DNA of 64,000 nucleotides from Actinopolyspora halophila DSM 43834 (GCF_000371785.1 NZ_AQUI01000002.1:4513352-4577351); one strand, 5' to 3'. Counted from the first letter of the stretch, positions 34,084-45,746 are shown. A program made the numbers and translations. Notes: generated by a model not told the origin, from the letters alone.

Positions 34084-35739
34084 TCACTGGGTGGGTTCGG
34101 CGACCTTGAGGCTCGTGATCGCGACGTTGGTCCGGGTGTTCAGCGTGCCCTCGGCCAACCGGTCCGACCGTGCGCCCTTCACCGTCTGGGTGAACAGCGG
34201 GGTCGACGGCATGTCCTCGGCGAGCTGCTTCTCGGCCTTGCCGTAGAGCTCGTTTGCCTCGTCGACCGTGGCGGCCTGGTCGGCCTGGCCGATCATGTTG
34301 TCGAACTCCTCGTTCGAGTAGCCGGTGTAGTTGGCCGATCCGCTGGTGGTGTACAGCGGGTTGAGGAAGGTGCGCGGCGTGGGGTAGTCGGCGACCCAGC
34401 CGTAGCGGTACGGCCCGCTCATCTCCTGGTTATCCATCTTGTCCTGGAAGGTGCTGAAGGTGGGCACCCCGTTGGTACCGACATCGATGCCCAGGGTGTC
34501 GCGGATGCTGCCCGCCACGGCGGTCATCCACTGCTTGTGCGCACCGTCGGCGTTGTAGCTCAGGGTCATCTGCCCGTCGAAGCCGCCGGCCTTCTCCAGG
34601 TACTCCTTGGCCTTGGCCGGATCGTACTCGCACCACTGTCCGCAGGTGCCGTCCGTGCGTCCCGGCATGCTCGGCGCGGTCCAGCCGTCGGCGGCGGTGG
34701 CCGAACCGTTGAAGACCGTCTCGACGATCTGCTGCCGGTCGATGGCCAGCGAGATGGCCTTGCGCAGGTCCGGGTTCTGGAACTTCTCCTTGTACAGCGG
34801 CAGGCTGAGCGTGGTCAGCCCCATCCGGTCCTTGGAGATGGCCCGGTCGCCGAGCTCCTCCTTCCACCGGCCGTCGGCCTGGGCGGAGGTCGGAACCCTG
34901 TTGATCACGTCCAGGTTGTCCGACTTGAGGTCCTGGTAAGCGGTCTGGGCCTTCTCGTAGACGACCAGTTTGACCGCGTCGGCGTTGCCCGCGTCCGCGC
35001 CCTTGTAGTCCTCGTAGCGGGTCAGGGTCAGGCTCTGGCTCGGGGAGCGGCTCTCGAACTCGTACGGCCCGTTGCCGATCGGGTTCTCGGCGAAGCCTTC
35101 CTTGTCCTCGAAGAAGCTCTCCGGCAGCGGCACGAAGGTCTGGTAGCCGAGCTTCTCGGGGAAGACGGTGAACGGCTGCTTCAGGGTGATCTCGAAGGTG
35201 TGGTCGTCCACGACCTTCAGCCCGGACATCTTCTCGGCGCTCGGCTCCGGCGGCTTCTTCGGCCCGTCGCCGTCCGGATCCGCGGGGTGGACCTCGTCGT
35301 AGCCCTGGATCCGCTTGAACATGTTGGCCTGCTGCTGGCCGTTGGGGGCGTAGGCGGCGTAGTTCCAGGCCCGGACGAAGTTGTCGGAGGTGACCTCCTC
35401 GCCGTCGTGGAACTTCCAGCCTTCCTTGAGCTCGACCGTGTAGGTCTTCTTGTCGTCCGCACGCTCGATGGACTTGGCCATCGCGTTGCGCGCCTCGAAG
35501 GTGTTCGGGTCGTACTCGACCAACCCGGTGAACATGGGGTTGAACACCTGGCTGCCGAAGGTGTCGTTGCTGTTGGTGGGGACCAGCTCGCTCTGCGGCT
35601 CGCCCCACTGGACGGTGATCGGGTCCTCGAGGGTTCCTGTTGCCTCGGTGACACCGCCGCCACCGCCGCCGCAGCCGGCGGCCAGCAGGGCCGCCGACAG
35701 CGAGGCCGCGACCGGCGCGACCATGCGTCGCTTGCGCAT
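34084..35739 (-). CDS. oppA: Oligopeptide-binding lipoprotein OppA
   Basis: 551 residues. The lipoprotein signal ends AALLAAGC, followed by a poly-Gly linker. The rest is an SBP_bac_5 solute-binding protein with NPMFTGLVEYDPNTFEARNA near the start, the YTVELKEGWKFHDGEEVTSD family signature, and ISLAIDRQQIVETVFNGSA in the C-terminal lobe. The ATG at 35739 follows GGAGG at six bases. It delivers peptides to OppBC. First gene of the operon, with its own upstream AT-rich region at 35800-35940. Confidence 0.94.
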   Translation of the reverse strand: MRKRRMVAPVAASLSAALLAAGCGGGGGGVTEATGTLEDPITVQWGEPQSELVPTNSNDTFGSQVFNPMFTGLVEYDPNTFEARNAMAKSIERADDKKTYTVELKEGWKFHDGEEVTSDNFVRAWNYAAYAPNGQQQANMFKRIQGYDEVHPADPDGDGPKKPPEPSAEKMSGLKVVDDHTFEITLKQPFTVFPEKLGYQTFVPLPESFFEDKEGFAENPIGNGPYEFESRSPSQSLTLTRYEDYKGADAGNADAVKLVVYEKAQTAYQDLKSDNLDVINRVPTSAQADGRWKEELGDRAISKDRMGLTTLSLPLYKEKFQNPDLRKAISLAIDRQQIVETVFNGSATAADGWTAPSMPGRTDGTCGQWCEYDPAKAKEYLEKAGGFDGQMTLSYNADGAHKQWMTAVAGSIRDTLGIDVGTNGVPTFSTFQDKMDNQEMSGPYRYGWVADYPTPRTFLNPLYTTSGSANYTGYSNEEFDNMIGQADQAATVDEANELYGKAEKQLAEDMPSTPLFTQTVKGARSDRLAEGTLNTRTNVAITSLKVAEPTQ

Positions 35740-35945
35740 TCGTTTCCTCCCGCTGTCTACGTGACCTCTCGCGGGACACCGCGAAAGTCGCCACGCCGAC
35801 GATCTCGATCGTCGGATGAGTGCGAGCGTAAACATAAGGGAGACACAGTTCACGACAATGTGCTGTCACAAAGCCGTCACATTCTTTCTCGATTCAGACC
35901 CAGTATCACCCAACCGGCGGAATGAAGTATCCCACATTATGAGAA

Positions 35946-36899
35946 TTAGCTGATCGAAAGGGCTATACCGTCCAGTATGTCGTGCTCACTGACAGTAATC
36001 TCACCGATCCCGGCGCGCTCCGCGAGCTCGGCGGCCAACACCCCGAGCACCAGAGCGCCACCCCCGATCACGTCCACCCGTCCCGGGTGCATCGGCCCGA
36101 TCGCCGCACGCTGCTCGTGATCCATCCCCAACAGCTCGCGCTCGGTCCGGTCCACCCCGTCCCGCGACAACCGCGAGAGGTGAATGGCGGAGGGGTCGTA
36201 CTCCGACAGTCCCAGCGAGATCGCCGAGAGCGTGGTGACGGTGCCCGCCACCCCGACCCACCGGCGCGCCCCGGACACGTCCACCGCCGCGAAGGCCTCG
36301 TCCAGGATCCGCCTGGTCACCTCGTTGGCCGAACTCACCTCCTCCGCGGTGGCCGGATCGCTGTGCAGGCAGCGCTCGGTGAGCCGCACCGACCCCACGT
36401 CCGCGGAGTACGAGCCGAGGATCTCGGCCGCCTTGCCGTCCCAGTGCCCCAGCACCAGCTCGGTCGAGCCCCCGCCCACGTCGGTCACCAGGAACGGCCC
36501 GTCGTCCGGGTCCAGGTCCCCGACCGCTCCGACGAAGGAGAGCCGTGCCTCCTCCTCGCCGGTGATGACCTCGGCCTCGACCCCGAGGGTCTCGCGGACC
36601 ATCTCGAAGAAGTCCGCGCGATTGGCCGCGTCCCTGGTCGCCGAGGTCGCCACCATCCGCGTGCTCCCGGCGCCCGACTCCCGGATGCTCTCGTCGTAGT
36701 CGTGCAGCGCCGCGCGGGTGCGTTCCAGGGCCTGATCGGCGATCCTTCCCGTGGCGTCGACCCCCTGGCCCAGCCGGACGATCCGCATCTCGCGCCGCAC
36801 GTCACGCAGGCTGCGCGTGCCGTCGTCGTGCACCGTCACATCGGCGATCAGCAGGCGTATCGAGTTCGTCCCGCAGTCGATCGCGGCTACGCGTGGCAT
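35946..36899 (-). CDS. ppx: Exopolyphosphatase / pppGpp phosphohydrolase (Ppx/GppA)
   Basis: Removes terminal phosphate from polyphosphate or converts pppGpp to ppGpp. The 317-residue actinobacterial short form consists of the ASKHA ATPase-like core only, without the C-terminal HD domain. VAAIDCGTNSIRLLIADV is the first phosphate loop, TGEEEARLSFVGA holds the catalytic Glu, DVGGGSTELVLG the second phosphate loop, and VIGGGALVLG the third. The ATG at 36899 follows GGAGG. Matches M. tuberculosis Rv1026 in position next to the DUF501-ftsB-eno block. Confidence 0.92.
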   Translation of the reverse strand: MPRVAAIDCGTNSIRLLIADVTVHDDGTRSLRDVRREMRIVRLGQGVDATGRIADQALERTRAALHDYDESIRESGAGSTRMVATSATRDAANRADFFEMVRETLGVEAEVITGEEEARLSFVGAVGDLDPDDGPFLVTDVGGGSTELVLGHWDGKAAEILGSYSADVGSVRLTERCLHSDPATAEEVSSANEVTRRILDEAFAAVDVSGARRWVGVAGTVTTLSAISLGLSEYDPSAIHLSRLSRDGVDRTERELLGMDHEQRAAIGPMHPGRVDVIGGGALVLGVLAAELAERAGIGEITVSEHDILDGIALSIS

Positions 36900-37117
36900 C
36901 AAGTCCTCCTGGTTCGGTTCCGGCTGAAACGACCACGCGGCTCTCCCGGCGCCCGGGCCACCTCCCGTGATCGCTCGCGGGCTGACAGCGCGGATCACGG
37001 CGCGCCGAGCCCGGCCGTTCGTCCGCGCGTCGCGCACCACGCTATTCGAGTGAGTTCCCCTGCCGAGGCCCCACCTGCCCATTGATCCGACGGTTTCGCG
37101 CGAGACGTTCGAAGCGG

Positions 37118-38425
37118 TCAGGGCCCGGTGGCGGCCTCGGGGGATGATTCCGGGATGGAGGAAACCGCCTCGCGCTCGCTTCCGGAGGGCGTGGAGGGGT
37201 GCGACTCCGCGGAGGGCTCGGAGGCTGGCGCGGGTTCCCGCGAGGTCCGGCTCGGTTCCGCGGGCTCCGCCCCGCCCCCGTCGGAAGTCTCCGGAGCCCG
37301 CGTCCGGGACGGCCGCTCCGCACCGGCGGGCTCCTCCGCGCCACCGCCCCGCGAAGGAGCGGGAACCAGCGGGGAGAACGACTCGCGCCCCGAATCTCCG
37401 GACGGCCCGGGCGCGGGCGAGAGCGGGGGGAACTCCGGACGTTGCCCCGACCGCTCGGGCTCCGTCCGCTCCGAGGGCTCCGGACTCGAGCTCCCCGCCT
37501 CGGGCAGCACCACCTCGTCCACCTCGGGAGCCGGATTCGTGGGCACGGGCAGCACCCCGGTCCGGTAGGCGGTGGCCCAGCCGAGCACCTCGCGCACGTA
37601 GCTCTCGGAGTGGTTGTACCGGAACACGGCGCGGGCCAGCTCCCGCGGCCGGTTCAACTCGCCCCCCGAGTCGCACAGGTAACGGGCCGCCGCCAGGGCC
37701 GCGTCGTGCACGTTGTGGGGGCTGGTCACCCCGTCACCGTCGCCGTCTGCCCCGTAACGCTTCCAAGTGGAGGGCAGGAACTGCATGGGGCCGACCGCGC
37801 GGTCCCAGACCGGATCCCCGTCCAGCTCGCCCGAATCCGTGTCCGGGACGGCGGCCAGGTCCTCGCCACCGTCCAGGCGCGGTCCCAGGATCGCGGTCGC
37901 GGTGGTGCCCGTACCGTCCACCCGGCCGGAACGGGCGTGCCCGGACTCGGCCCTGCCGATCGCGGCCAGCACCGACCAGTGCAGCCCGCAGGAGGGGTCG
38001 GTCCCGGCCACTCCCCGCGCGGCACCGCGGTAGGCCCGCAGCACCGGCTCCGGCACCCCGAGCGGCCCGTCCGGCACGTCCACGGCCTCCTCCGATCTCG
38101 GATCACGCAGCTCGGCGCTGTCCCGCAACAGCCGCACCCCGGGCTCCTGCCGCTCGGGGACCCGCCCGGTCGCCCCCAGCCCCCGGGGCACACCGGAGTC
38201 ACCGGGGGCACTCCTCCCGGCGAACCAGGCCCCGGTCAGAGCATTGGCACCTCCGACCAGCACGAAGGGAAGCAGCAGCCCGAACAGCAGCAGCAGCGTC
38301 CCGCCCGGGGAGACACCACCACGTGCTCGACCTCCGCGGGCGGACCGGTCGCTTCCGGCGGGGTGCGGCCACCAGGAGTGCTGAGGCCGGCGCCGCCACG
38401 GCGCTGGTCTGCTCCGACGCGCCAC
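37118..38425 (-). CDS. Membrane-anchored lytic transglycosylase (MltB/SLT-like)
   Basis: 435 residues. A basic N-terminus and one TM segment (LLLLFGLLLPFVLVGGANAL) make it a type II membrane protein. The catalytic domain at about 140-290 has VLAAIGRAESGHARSG (catalytic Glu in ESGH), DRAVGPMQFLPSTWKRYG and NVHDAALAAARYLCDSGG, followed by RYNHSESYVREVL. The last 140 residues are Pro/Ser/Glu-rich and probably span the wall. I chose the GTG at 38425 (GGGAGG six bases before). Same enzyme type as LpqU (Rv1022) and as the two genes at 44031 and 44949. Cleaves the MurNAc-GlcNAc bond of peptidoglycan. Confidence 0.88.
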   Translation of the reverse strand: MARRSRPAPWRRRPQHSWWPHPAGSDRSARGGRARGGVSPGGTLLLLFGLLLPFVLVGGANALTGAWFAGRSAPGDSGVPRGLGATGRVPERQEPGVRLLRDSAELRDPRSEEAVDVPDGPLGVPEPVLRAYRGAARGVAGTDPSCGLHWSVLAAIGRAESGHARSGRVDGTGTTATAILGPRLDGGEDLAAVPDTDSGELDGDPVWDRAVGPMQFLPSTWKRYGADGDGDGVTSPHNVHDAALAAARYLCDSGGELNRPRELARAVFRYNHSESYVREVLGWATAYRTGVLPVPTNPAPEVDEVVLPEAGSSSPEPSERTEPERSGQRPEFPPLSPAPGPSGDSGRESFSPLVPAPSRGGGAEEPAGAERPSRTRAPETSDGGGAEPAEPSRTSREPAPASEPSAESHPSTPSGSEREAVSSIPESSPEAATGP

Positions 38426-38610
38426 GTCCTGCCTCCCCACCTGCTCGCTTCCCGAGGTGCCTACACCCGGCGATTGCACACCATGCGCGTCCTGCTCGCC
38501 CGGTGATCAGCGCTCGAAGCGGCCCTAGACGCTCCGCCAAACGGCCGGGCACGTCGTTTTCGCTCCGCTACCACTACTGTTCGGTAATCGATGTGGCCTA
38601 CCCTGCCTGC

Positions 38611-40266
38611 ATGAGGCCCACCGGAGAGCAGGAACACACCGCCGCGCAGGCCGAAACGCACGAGGTGCGCAACCAGCCGCCCCCGTTGGACGACTTCGAC
38701 CCGCTGGACTGCGACCCCGCGCTGCGGGAGGCGCTGACCGCGCAGGGCGCGCAGGACCGGGTGGAGTCGCTCCGCCCGTTGGCCCGGCGGGCCGGTTCGG
38801 CCGAGGCACGCGAGCACGGCAGGCTCGCCAACGCGCACCCTCCCGTGCTGCACAGCCACGACCGCTACGGCCACCGCGTCGACGAGGTCGAGTTCCACCC
38901 GTCCTGGCACTGGCTCATGGGCGAGGCGGTCTCCTCCGGCCTGCACGCCTCGCCCTGGTCCCCCGGCGCCACCGCCGGGCAACACCTCGCCCGCGCGGCG
39001 GGCTTCTACCTGTGGTCCCAGGCCGAGGCCGGACACGGCTGTCCCGTCTCGATGACCTTCGCCGCGGTCCCCGCGCTGCGCCACAGTCCCGAGCTGGCCG
39101 AGTACTACGAGCCGGGGCTGCGTTCCACGCACTACGACTTCGGGGTGCGGCACCCGGAGCGGAAGGCCGGGCTGCTGGCAGGCATGTCCATGACCGAGAA
39201 GCAGGGCGGCTCCGACGTCCGCGCCAACAGCACGACCGCCGAGCCGCTGTCCGACGGCAGCTACCGCATCGTCGGCCACAAGTGGTTCACCTCGGCCCCG
39301 ATGAACGACCTGTTCCTCACGCTCGCGCAGACCCCCGGCGGGCTGAGCTGCCTGCTGGTCCCCCGGGTGCTGCCGGACGGCACCCGCAACGCGATCCGGC
39401 TGCAACGCCTCAAGGACAAGCTCGGCAACAAGTCCAACGCCTCGGCCGAGCTCGAGTACACCGGCGCGATCGGGTGGCTGGTCGGCGAGGAGGGACGCGG
39501 GGTGCGCAGCATCATCGACATGGTCTCGATGACCAGGATGGACTGCGTGCTCGGCTCCGCGGCCAACATGAGGATCGCGCTGTCCGAGGCGACCCACCAC
39601 GCCGCGCACCGCTCCGCGTTCGACGAGCGGCTCGACCGGACGCCGTTGATGGGCACGGTGCTCACCGAGCTCGCCGTCGAGTCCGAGGCGGCCGTCGCGC
39701 TCGGGATGCGGCTCGCCGCTGCCACCGACCGGGGGCAGCGCGGCGAGCTCGATTTGCTGCGGCTCGTGCTGCCCGCGTCGAAGTACTACGTGTGCAAGCG
39801 CGCCCCGACCATCATCGCCGAGGCGCTGGAGTGCCTCGGCGGGAACGGCTACGTCGAGGAGTCCGGGCTGCCCCGGCTGTACCGGGAGGCCCCGCTGATG
39901 TCCGTCTGGGAGGGAGCGGGCAACGTGACCGCGCTGGACACACTACGCGCGCTGCACAAGCAACCGGAGACGGCGGAGCGGCTGCTGGAGGAGCTCGATC
40001 TCGCCTCCGGCAGGGACGAACGCTACGACCGCGCCGTCCGGTCGCTGCGCGCGGAGCTCACCGATCCGCAGCCCGCCCGCGCCAGGAGGCTGGCCGAACT
40101 GCTCACGCAGACCGTGCAGGCGGGGTTGCTGCTGCGCGGCTCCCCCGAGGAGGTCTCCGACACCTTCCTGGCGACCCGGCTGGAGGCGGCGGGCAGCACA
40201 CCGGGAACGTCGGGAGTCGCCTCCCGGCAACTGCTCGACCGGGTCACCCCGAAGAGTGAAAGGTGA
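38611..40266 (+). CDS. AidB-like acyl-CoA dehydrogenase
   Basis: 551 residues of the AidB branch of flavin acyl-CoA dehydrogenases, longer than catabolic members. ETHEVRNQPPPLDDFDP is the AidB-specific N-terminus, MTEKQGGSDVRANSTTAE the FAD/substrate motif, GHKWFTSAPMNDLFL the middle beta domain, and ALECLGGNGYVEESGLPRLY the C-terminal helical signature. In E. coli AidB binds DNA and protects against alkylation, with weak isovaleryl-CoA dehydrogenase activity. Transcribed against its neighbours; it interrupts the ppx-DUF501 order known from mycobacteria. The ATG at 38611 is the first start consistent with family length. Confidence 0.88.
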   Translation: MRPTGEQEHTAAQAETHEVRNQPPPLDDFDPLDCDPALREALTAQGAQDRVESLRPLARRAGSAEAREHGRLANAHPPVLHSHDRYGHRVDEVEFHPSWHWLMGEAVSSGLHASPWSPGATAGQHLARAAGFYLWSQAEAGHGCPVSMTFAAVPALRHSPELAEYYEPGLRSTHYDFGVRHPERKAGLLAGMSMTEKQGGSDVRANSTTAEPLSDGSYRIVGHKWFTSAPMNDLFLTLAQTPGGLSCLLVPRVLPDGTRNAIRLQRLKDKLGNKSNASAELEYTGAIGWLVGEEGRGVRSIIDMVSMTRMDCVLGSAANMRIALSEATHHAAHRSAFDERLDRTPLMGTVLTELAVESEAAVALGMRLAAATDRGQRGELDLLRLVLPASKYYVCKRAPTIIAEALECLGGNGYVEESGLPRLYREAPLMSVWEGAGNVTALDTLRALHKQPETAERLLEELDLASGRDERYDRAVRSLRAELTDPQPARARRLAELLTQTVQAGLLLRGSPEEVSDTFLATRLEAAGSTPGTSGVASRQLLDRVTPKSER

Positions 40267-40550
40267 CCCGATCACGCGGCGCCAGCCGCTCACCACCACC
40301 CGAGCAGTCGGCACCGCCGATCCCGGGCAGGAACTCCCAACCGAGAGTTCCACTCCAACGCAAGCGCTCTGAGCCCACGCGGTCGGCACCGCCCAGCTCC
40401 CACCAAGAGCTCCCGAGCAAGTGGTCCGCTCAACGCAGGCGCTTGCGAGCCTGAGCCATCGGCACCGCCGCGAGATTCCGCCACGGCCCCCACCAAGCAA
40501 CCCGAGTCCCCGGAAATCCTCCATCCCGACGCAGGTGCTTACGAGCCTGC
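40267..40550. repeat. Diverged copies of the dispersed intergenic repeat
   Basis: Contains at least two decayed units, recognisable by GGGCAGGAACTCCCAA.CGAGAGTTCC followed by AAGCGCTCTGAGCC, and again CGCAGGCGCTTGCGAGCCTGAGCC. They resemble the blocks near 4700 and 47000. No gene. Confidence 0.5.
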
Positions 40551-40694
40551 GCAGAACGAGAAGCTCCGGTGCGTGAGTCGGATGCATTGCCAGGCCGGGC
40601 CGCTCGCCGCGTAGGTCGCTACTCAAGAGCGGCCCAACGCCGCAAGGCGCCGACTCACGTGCCGGCTAAGAAACCACCCACGCAGAGCTCCGTC
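40551..40694 (+). repeat. 144-bp intergenic repeat, type B, copy 1
   Basis: Closely matches 43854-43997 in the same orientation, from GCAGAACGAGAAGCTCCGG to CGCAGAGCTCCGTC. The ends of an internal region form a near-perfect inverted repeat (GTGCGTGAGTCGG ... CCGACTCACGTGC), so the RNA or single strand can form a large stem-loop. Confidence 0.85.
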
Positions 40695-40701
40695 GCGGAA
40701 C

Positions 40702-41223
40702 TCAAAACCGGAAGAGTTCTGCGGCGTCGGAGGGCCAGCGCCGCGCGACGACCTCCAACCCCTCGTCGCCGAACGGGTTCACGCCGGGCCCCTTGGCAAG
40801 CGCGTGGGCCACGTGCACGTGCAGGCACTTGACCCTGCCGGGCATCCCTCCCGCACTCACCTCGGTGCCCAGCGGTTCGAGCGCGTCCCGCTCGGCCAGG
40901 TACTGCCGGTGCGCCCGCAGGTAACGTTCGGCGAGGTCCTCGTCGGTGGACAGCCGGTCGGTCATCTCCCGCATCAAGCCCTCGGACTCCAGAGTGGACA
41001 CCAGAGTGACCAGTCTGGGGGACGTGAGGTAGTACAACGTCGGGAAGGGGGTCCCGTCCGGCAGGCGCGGGCTGGTGCGCACCACGGTCGGCTCCCCCGA
41101 GGCGTCCCTGGTCACCACGTCCCGCATTCCGCGGGGCGGACGTCCGAGCTGGCTGCGCACGACCTCCCGGTCGTGCTCGTCCGCGGTGGGCTCAACGGGC
41201 GGTTCCACACCCGACACGGTCAC
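40702..41223 (-). CDS. DUF501 protein
   Basis: 173 residues. DREVVRSQLGRPPRGMRDVV, TPFPTLYYLTSPRLVTLVST and GRVKCLHVHVAHALAKGPGV define the DUF501 family, which is restricted to Actinobacteria and always found next to ftsB and ppx. The cysteine and histidines in KCLHVHVAH could bind metal. GTG at 41223 follows GGAGGGGAA and overlaps the ftsB stop by four bases. The biochemical role is not known. Confidence 0.9.
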   Translation of the reverse strand: MTVSGVEPPVEPTADEHDREVVRSQLGRPPRGMRDVVTRDASGEPTVVRTSPRLPDGTPFPTLYYLTSPRLVTLVSTLESEGLMREMTDRLSTDEDLAERYLRAHRQYLAERDALEPLGTEVSAGGMPGRVKCLHVHVAHALAKGPGVNPFGDEGLEVVARRWPSDAAELFRF

Positions 41224-41762
41224 TTCCCCTCCCCTCCGGTCAGGGTCTTCCAAAGCTGCTGGTACCAGGGCTGCTCCTCCGAGTCCCCGTTGTCGTCCCC
41301 GGAATCGCCGGGGGACGTTGACGGCAGGTCGACGATGTAGGGGGTCTCGCCCGGACGGACGTAGCCGAGCCGCTCCCGCGCCTCCGTCTCCAGCCGCTGC
41401 GGATCGGACAGCTCCGTCTTGCGCTCGGCGAGCCGCTGCACCTCCTCGCCCAGCTGGTGCTCCCGGTTCTCCAGGTCGGCCAGCTCGTCGCGCTGACCGA
41501 GATAGGTCCGCAACGGCACGGAGACGCTCAACGCCATGGCACAGACGAGAATCGCCAGCACGGCCGCCCGTCGGGTCGAGGAAAGTTTGAACGCACCACC
41601 GGTGCCCGCGGACGGCCGGGTGTTCTTACCCGACCGCCGCGACACGGTTCTGCCTCCCGATCCCCCGTTCGGGCGCCGCTCACGCGCCGACTCCCGAGCG
41701 CGGCGCGTCGTGTTCACACCGCGCCGTTGCCGATCGCGTTCAGGCGGTCGCCCGGTGGGCAT
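41220..41762 (-). CDS. ftsB: FtsB/DivIC-type septum formation initiator
   Basis: 180 residues, a bitopic divisome protein. A basic cytoplasmic tail of about 65 residues precedes one TM segment (AAVLAILVCAMALSVSVPL). A leucine-zipper-like coiled coil, RDELADLENREHQLGEEVQR, is followed by ARERLGYVRPGETPYIV, the conserved DivIC end. The ATG lies three bases after the enolase stop with GGAGG at eight bases. Corresponds to M. tuberculosis Rv1024. Links FtsQ/FtsL to septal cell-wall synthesis. Confidence 0.9.
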   Translation of the reverse strand: MPTGRPPERDRQRRGVNTTRRARESARERRPNGGSGGRTVSRRSGKNTRPSAGTGGAFKLSSTRRAAVLAILVCAMALSVSVPLRTYLGQRDELADLENREHQLGEEVQRLAERKTELSDPQRLETEARERLGYVRPGETPYIVDLPSTSPGDSGDDNGDSEEQPWYQQLWKTLTGGEGK

Positions 41763-41765
41763 GGG

Positions 41766-43695
<1,930 letters not shown>

Positions 43696-43709
43696 GAGAG
43701 CACGCGGCT

Positions 43710-43997
43710 CGGTTGTCGTAGGTGGTTGCGTGGCGGAACCTCTCGCGGGCTCTCGCCCTGGCAGGCTTGGGTCGTTTCGGCGCTGGTGGCGCCGAAGGAA
43801 ACTCCGAGCACTTCCGACGAAGAGTTCCGTTCCGATCGAGCGCTTCAGCCTGAGCAGAACGAGAAGCTCCGGTGCGTGAGTCGGATGCATTGCAAGGCCG
43901 GGCCGCTCGCCGCGTAGGCGGCTACTCAAGAGCGTGCCCAACACAGCAAGGCGCCGACTCACGTGCCGGCTAACCGACCACCCACGCAAAGCTCCGT
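43710..43997 (+). repeat. Composite intergenic repeat: type A-like block followed by type B copy 2
   Basis: The left part (43710-43800) contains GGTGGTTGCGTGGCGGAACC then TCTCGCGGGCTCTCG, as at 29650-29692. The right part (43854-43997) is the second copy of the 144-bp type B element at 40551. It starts 15 bases after the TPR gene stop. Confidence 0.8.
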
Positions 43998-44030
43998 CAT
44001 GAGTTATCGGATCCTCGGTCGGCAGCGCGC

Positions 44031-44864
44031 TCACTCGCGGCGATCCCCCGCGTCCGCGTAGGTTTCCGCCAGCGCGAAGACCTTCTTCGCGTAGGAGGCC
44101 GAACTGTTGTAGGAGAGCACGCCCGACCACCACCCCTGTCCCGATCGCATGTCCCGTTCCCCCGCGCAGAGGTAGCGCGCTGCGGCCATGGCGGCGTCGT
44201 CCAGATCGTGCGGGTCCCCGACGCCGTCGCCGTCGCCGTCGGTGCTCCACGTCGCCCAGGTGGAGGGGATGAACTGCATGGGACCGACGGCCCGGTCGTG
44301 CACCGGGTCCCCGTCCAGGGCCCCGTCGTCGGTGTCGGTTATCTCCCGCACCTCCGAACCACCGTCCAGCGGGACCCCGATGATCGGACTGGAGGGGACC
44401 GCGTCCGCTTCCAGTCTGCGCCCGCCGTAGCGACCGTGGTCGGACTCGACCCTGCCGATCCCGGCCAGGGTCGCCCAGTCGATCCGGCAGCCTGGCTGTC
44501 TGTCGCGCATGGCCAGATCCGCCCGGACGTAGGAGACGAGGGCGCGTGCCGGAACGTCCACCACGGCCGCCACCTCGTCGGCCCAGTCCCGCACCGGGTC
44601 CCCCCGATCCGTTCCGTCCCCCGCACCCGGATCGGTTCCGGGATTCCCGCCCCCCGGAGGAGCCGAGCCCGGTTCCACCTCGGCCGGTTCCACCCGCGCC
44701 TTCGGCGCGGGACCGGCCTCAGGTGCGGGAGCGGGATCACCCAACACCGCGACCGACCCCACCCCCAGAGCGGCCACGAGAAGCACGCTCGCGGCGAGGG
44801 CGACACGGGAGATCACGGCGGAGAGGGCACGGAGACGTGTGGGGGACGGACCGGGGCTCGCCAT
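44031..44864 (-). CDS. Lytic transglycosylase (MltB/SLT-like), paralogue
   Basis: 277 residues. A TM or signal segment (VALAASVLLVAALGVGSVAVL) is followed by a Pro/Gly-rich linker. The catalytic domain has LAGIGRVESDHGRYGG (catalytic Glu in ESDH), DRAVGPMQFIPSTWATW, DDAAMAAARYLCAGERDM and SYNSSASYAKKVF. ATG 44864 is preferred to the frame start at 44930 because the leader before it is untypical; the binding site is weak. It sits in the lpqU position next to eno as the second of a tandem pair. Confidence 0.86.
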   Translation of the reverse strand: MASPGPSPTRLRALSAVISRVALAASVLLVAALGVGSVAVLGDPAPAPEAGPAPKARVEPAEVEPGSAPPGGGNPGTDPGAGDGTDRGDPVRDWADEVAAVVDVPARALVSYVRADLAMRDRQPGCRIDWATLAGIGRVESDHGRYGGRRLEADAVPSSPIIGVPLDGGSEVREITDTDDGALDGDPVHDRAVGPMQFIPSTWATWSTDGDGDGVGDPHDLDDAAMAAARYLCAGERDMRSGQGWWSGVLSYNSSASYAKKVFALAETYADAGDRRE

Positions 44865-44948
44865 CGGCGACAGGCTACTCGAGCACGTCCGTCCCCCGTC
44901 CACGCGCGAAGAATTCGCGGGACGGGGCACTCGCCGCGTACAGCCCGA

Positions 44949-45746
44949 TCACTCCCTGCGCACGAGTTCCCTGCTGCGTTTGCCGTAGTCGTCGGCGTGG
45001 TTGAGCACCTGCTGCACGTAGTCCCCGCTGGCGTTGTAGCGCAGCACCGCGTCCCTGAACTGTTCCGGCTCGCGCAGGTCCGTCTCCGCCGAGCACAGGT
45101 AGTGCGCCGCCGCCAGCGCCGCGTCGTCCATGTCGTCCGGATCCGACTCCCCGTCGGCATCGGCGTCCCGTCCCCAGGTGCGCCAGGTGCTCGGGATGAA
45201 CTGCATCGGCCCCACCGCGCGGTCGTAGGTGCTGTCACCGTCCAGTTCTCCCCCGTCGGTGTCCCGAACCAGCCGGATGCCTTCGCTCCCGTCCAGGAGC
45301 ACGCCCCTGATCGGGGGGTCCGGCCTTCCGGTCCGGTCCAGATCCGCTCCCCCGTAACGTCCGTGCCCGGATTCGACCGCGCCTATGCCCGCGAGCACGG
45401 ACCAGCTCAGCCGACACTCCGGTCGGGAACGTTCCAGAGCGAGCTCGGCGTAGCCGTAGGCCTCCAGCGCCCTCAGCGGGATGTTGAGCTCCTCCGACAT
45501 CGAATCCGCCCAGTCCTCCAACAGATCCTGGGGGCGTTGCCCCTGTTCGACCGCGTCCGTTCCCGGCAGCGCGGACACCTGCGGCGGTCGTGCTCCGTCC
45601 GCCGGAGGAGCCGTTGCCGTCGGGAGTCGTTCGCGGCCCGAGTCGTCCTCCTCGAGCACACTGAACAGGAACACGAGCACGGCGAACATCACCAGCCCGG
45701 CCAGCAGCCCCAGCGAGGGTCTGGATGCATTCCACTGTCGCGGCAC
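44949..45746 (-). CDS. Lytic transglycosylase (MltB/SLT-like), paralogue
   Basis: 265 residues, tandem paralogue of the preceding entry. Membrane anchor LGLLAGLVMFAVLVFLFSVL, then the catalytic domain: LAGIGAVESGHGRYGGADLD (Glu in ESGH), DRAVGPMQFIPSTWRTWGRD, DDAALAAAHYLCSAETDL and RYNASGDYVQQVL. GTG 45746 follows GGGAGG at seven bases; ATG 45761 and GTG 45764 are alternatives. Together with 37118-38425, three such enzymes lie within 9 kb. Confidence 0.86.
   Translation of the reverse strand: MPRQWNASRPSLGLLAGLVMFAVLVFLFSVLEEDDSGRERLPTATAPPADGARPPQVSALPGTDAVEQGQRPQDLLEDWADSMSEELNIPLRALEAYGYAELALERSRPECRLSWSVLAGIGAVESGHGRYGGADLDRTGRPDPPIRGVLLDGSEGIRLVRDTDGGELDGDSTYDRAVGPMQFIPSTWRTWGRDADADGESDPDDMDDAALAAAHYLCSAETDLREPEQFRDAVLRYNASGDYVQQVLNHADDYGKRSRELVRRE

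Noticed and set aside
37144..38610. Long N-terminal extension of the AidB-like gene
   Set aside because: The extension is Arg/Pro-rich antisense of the transglycosylase gene. The protein is complete from 38611.
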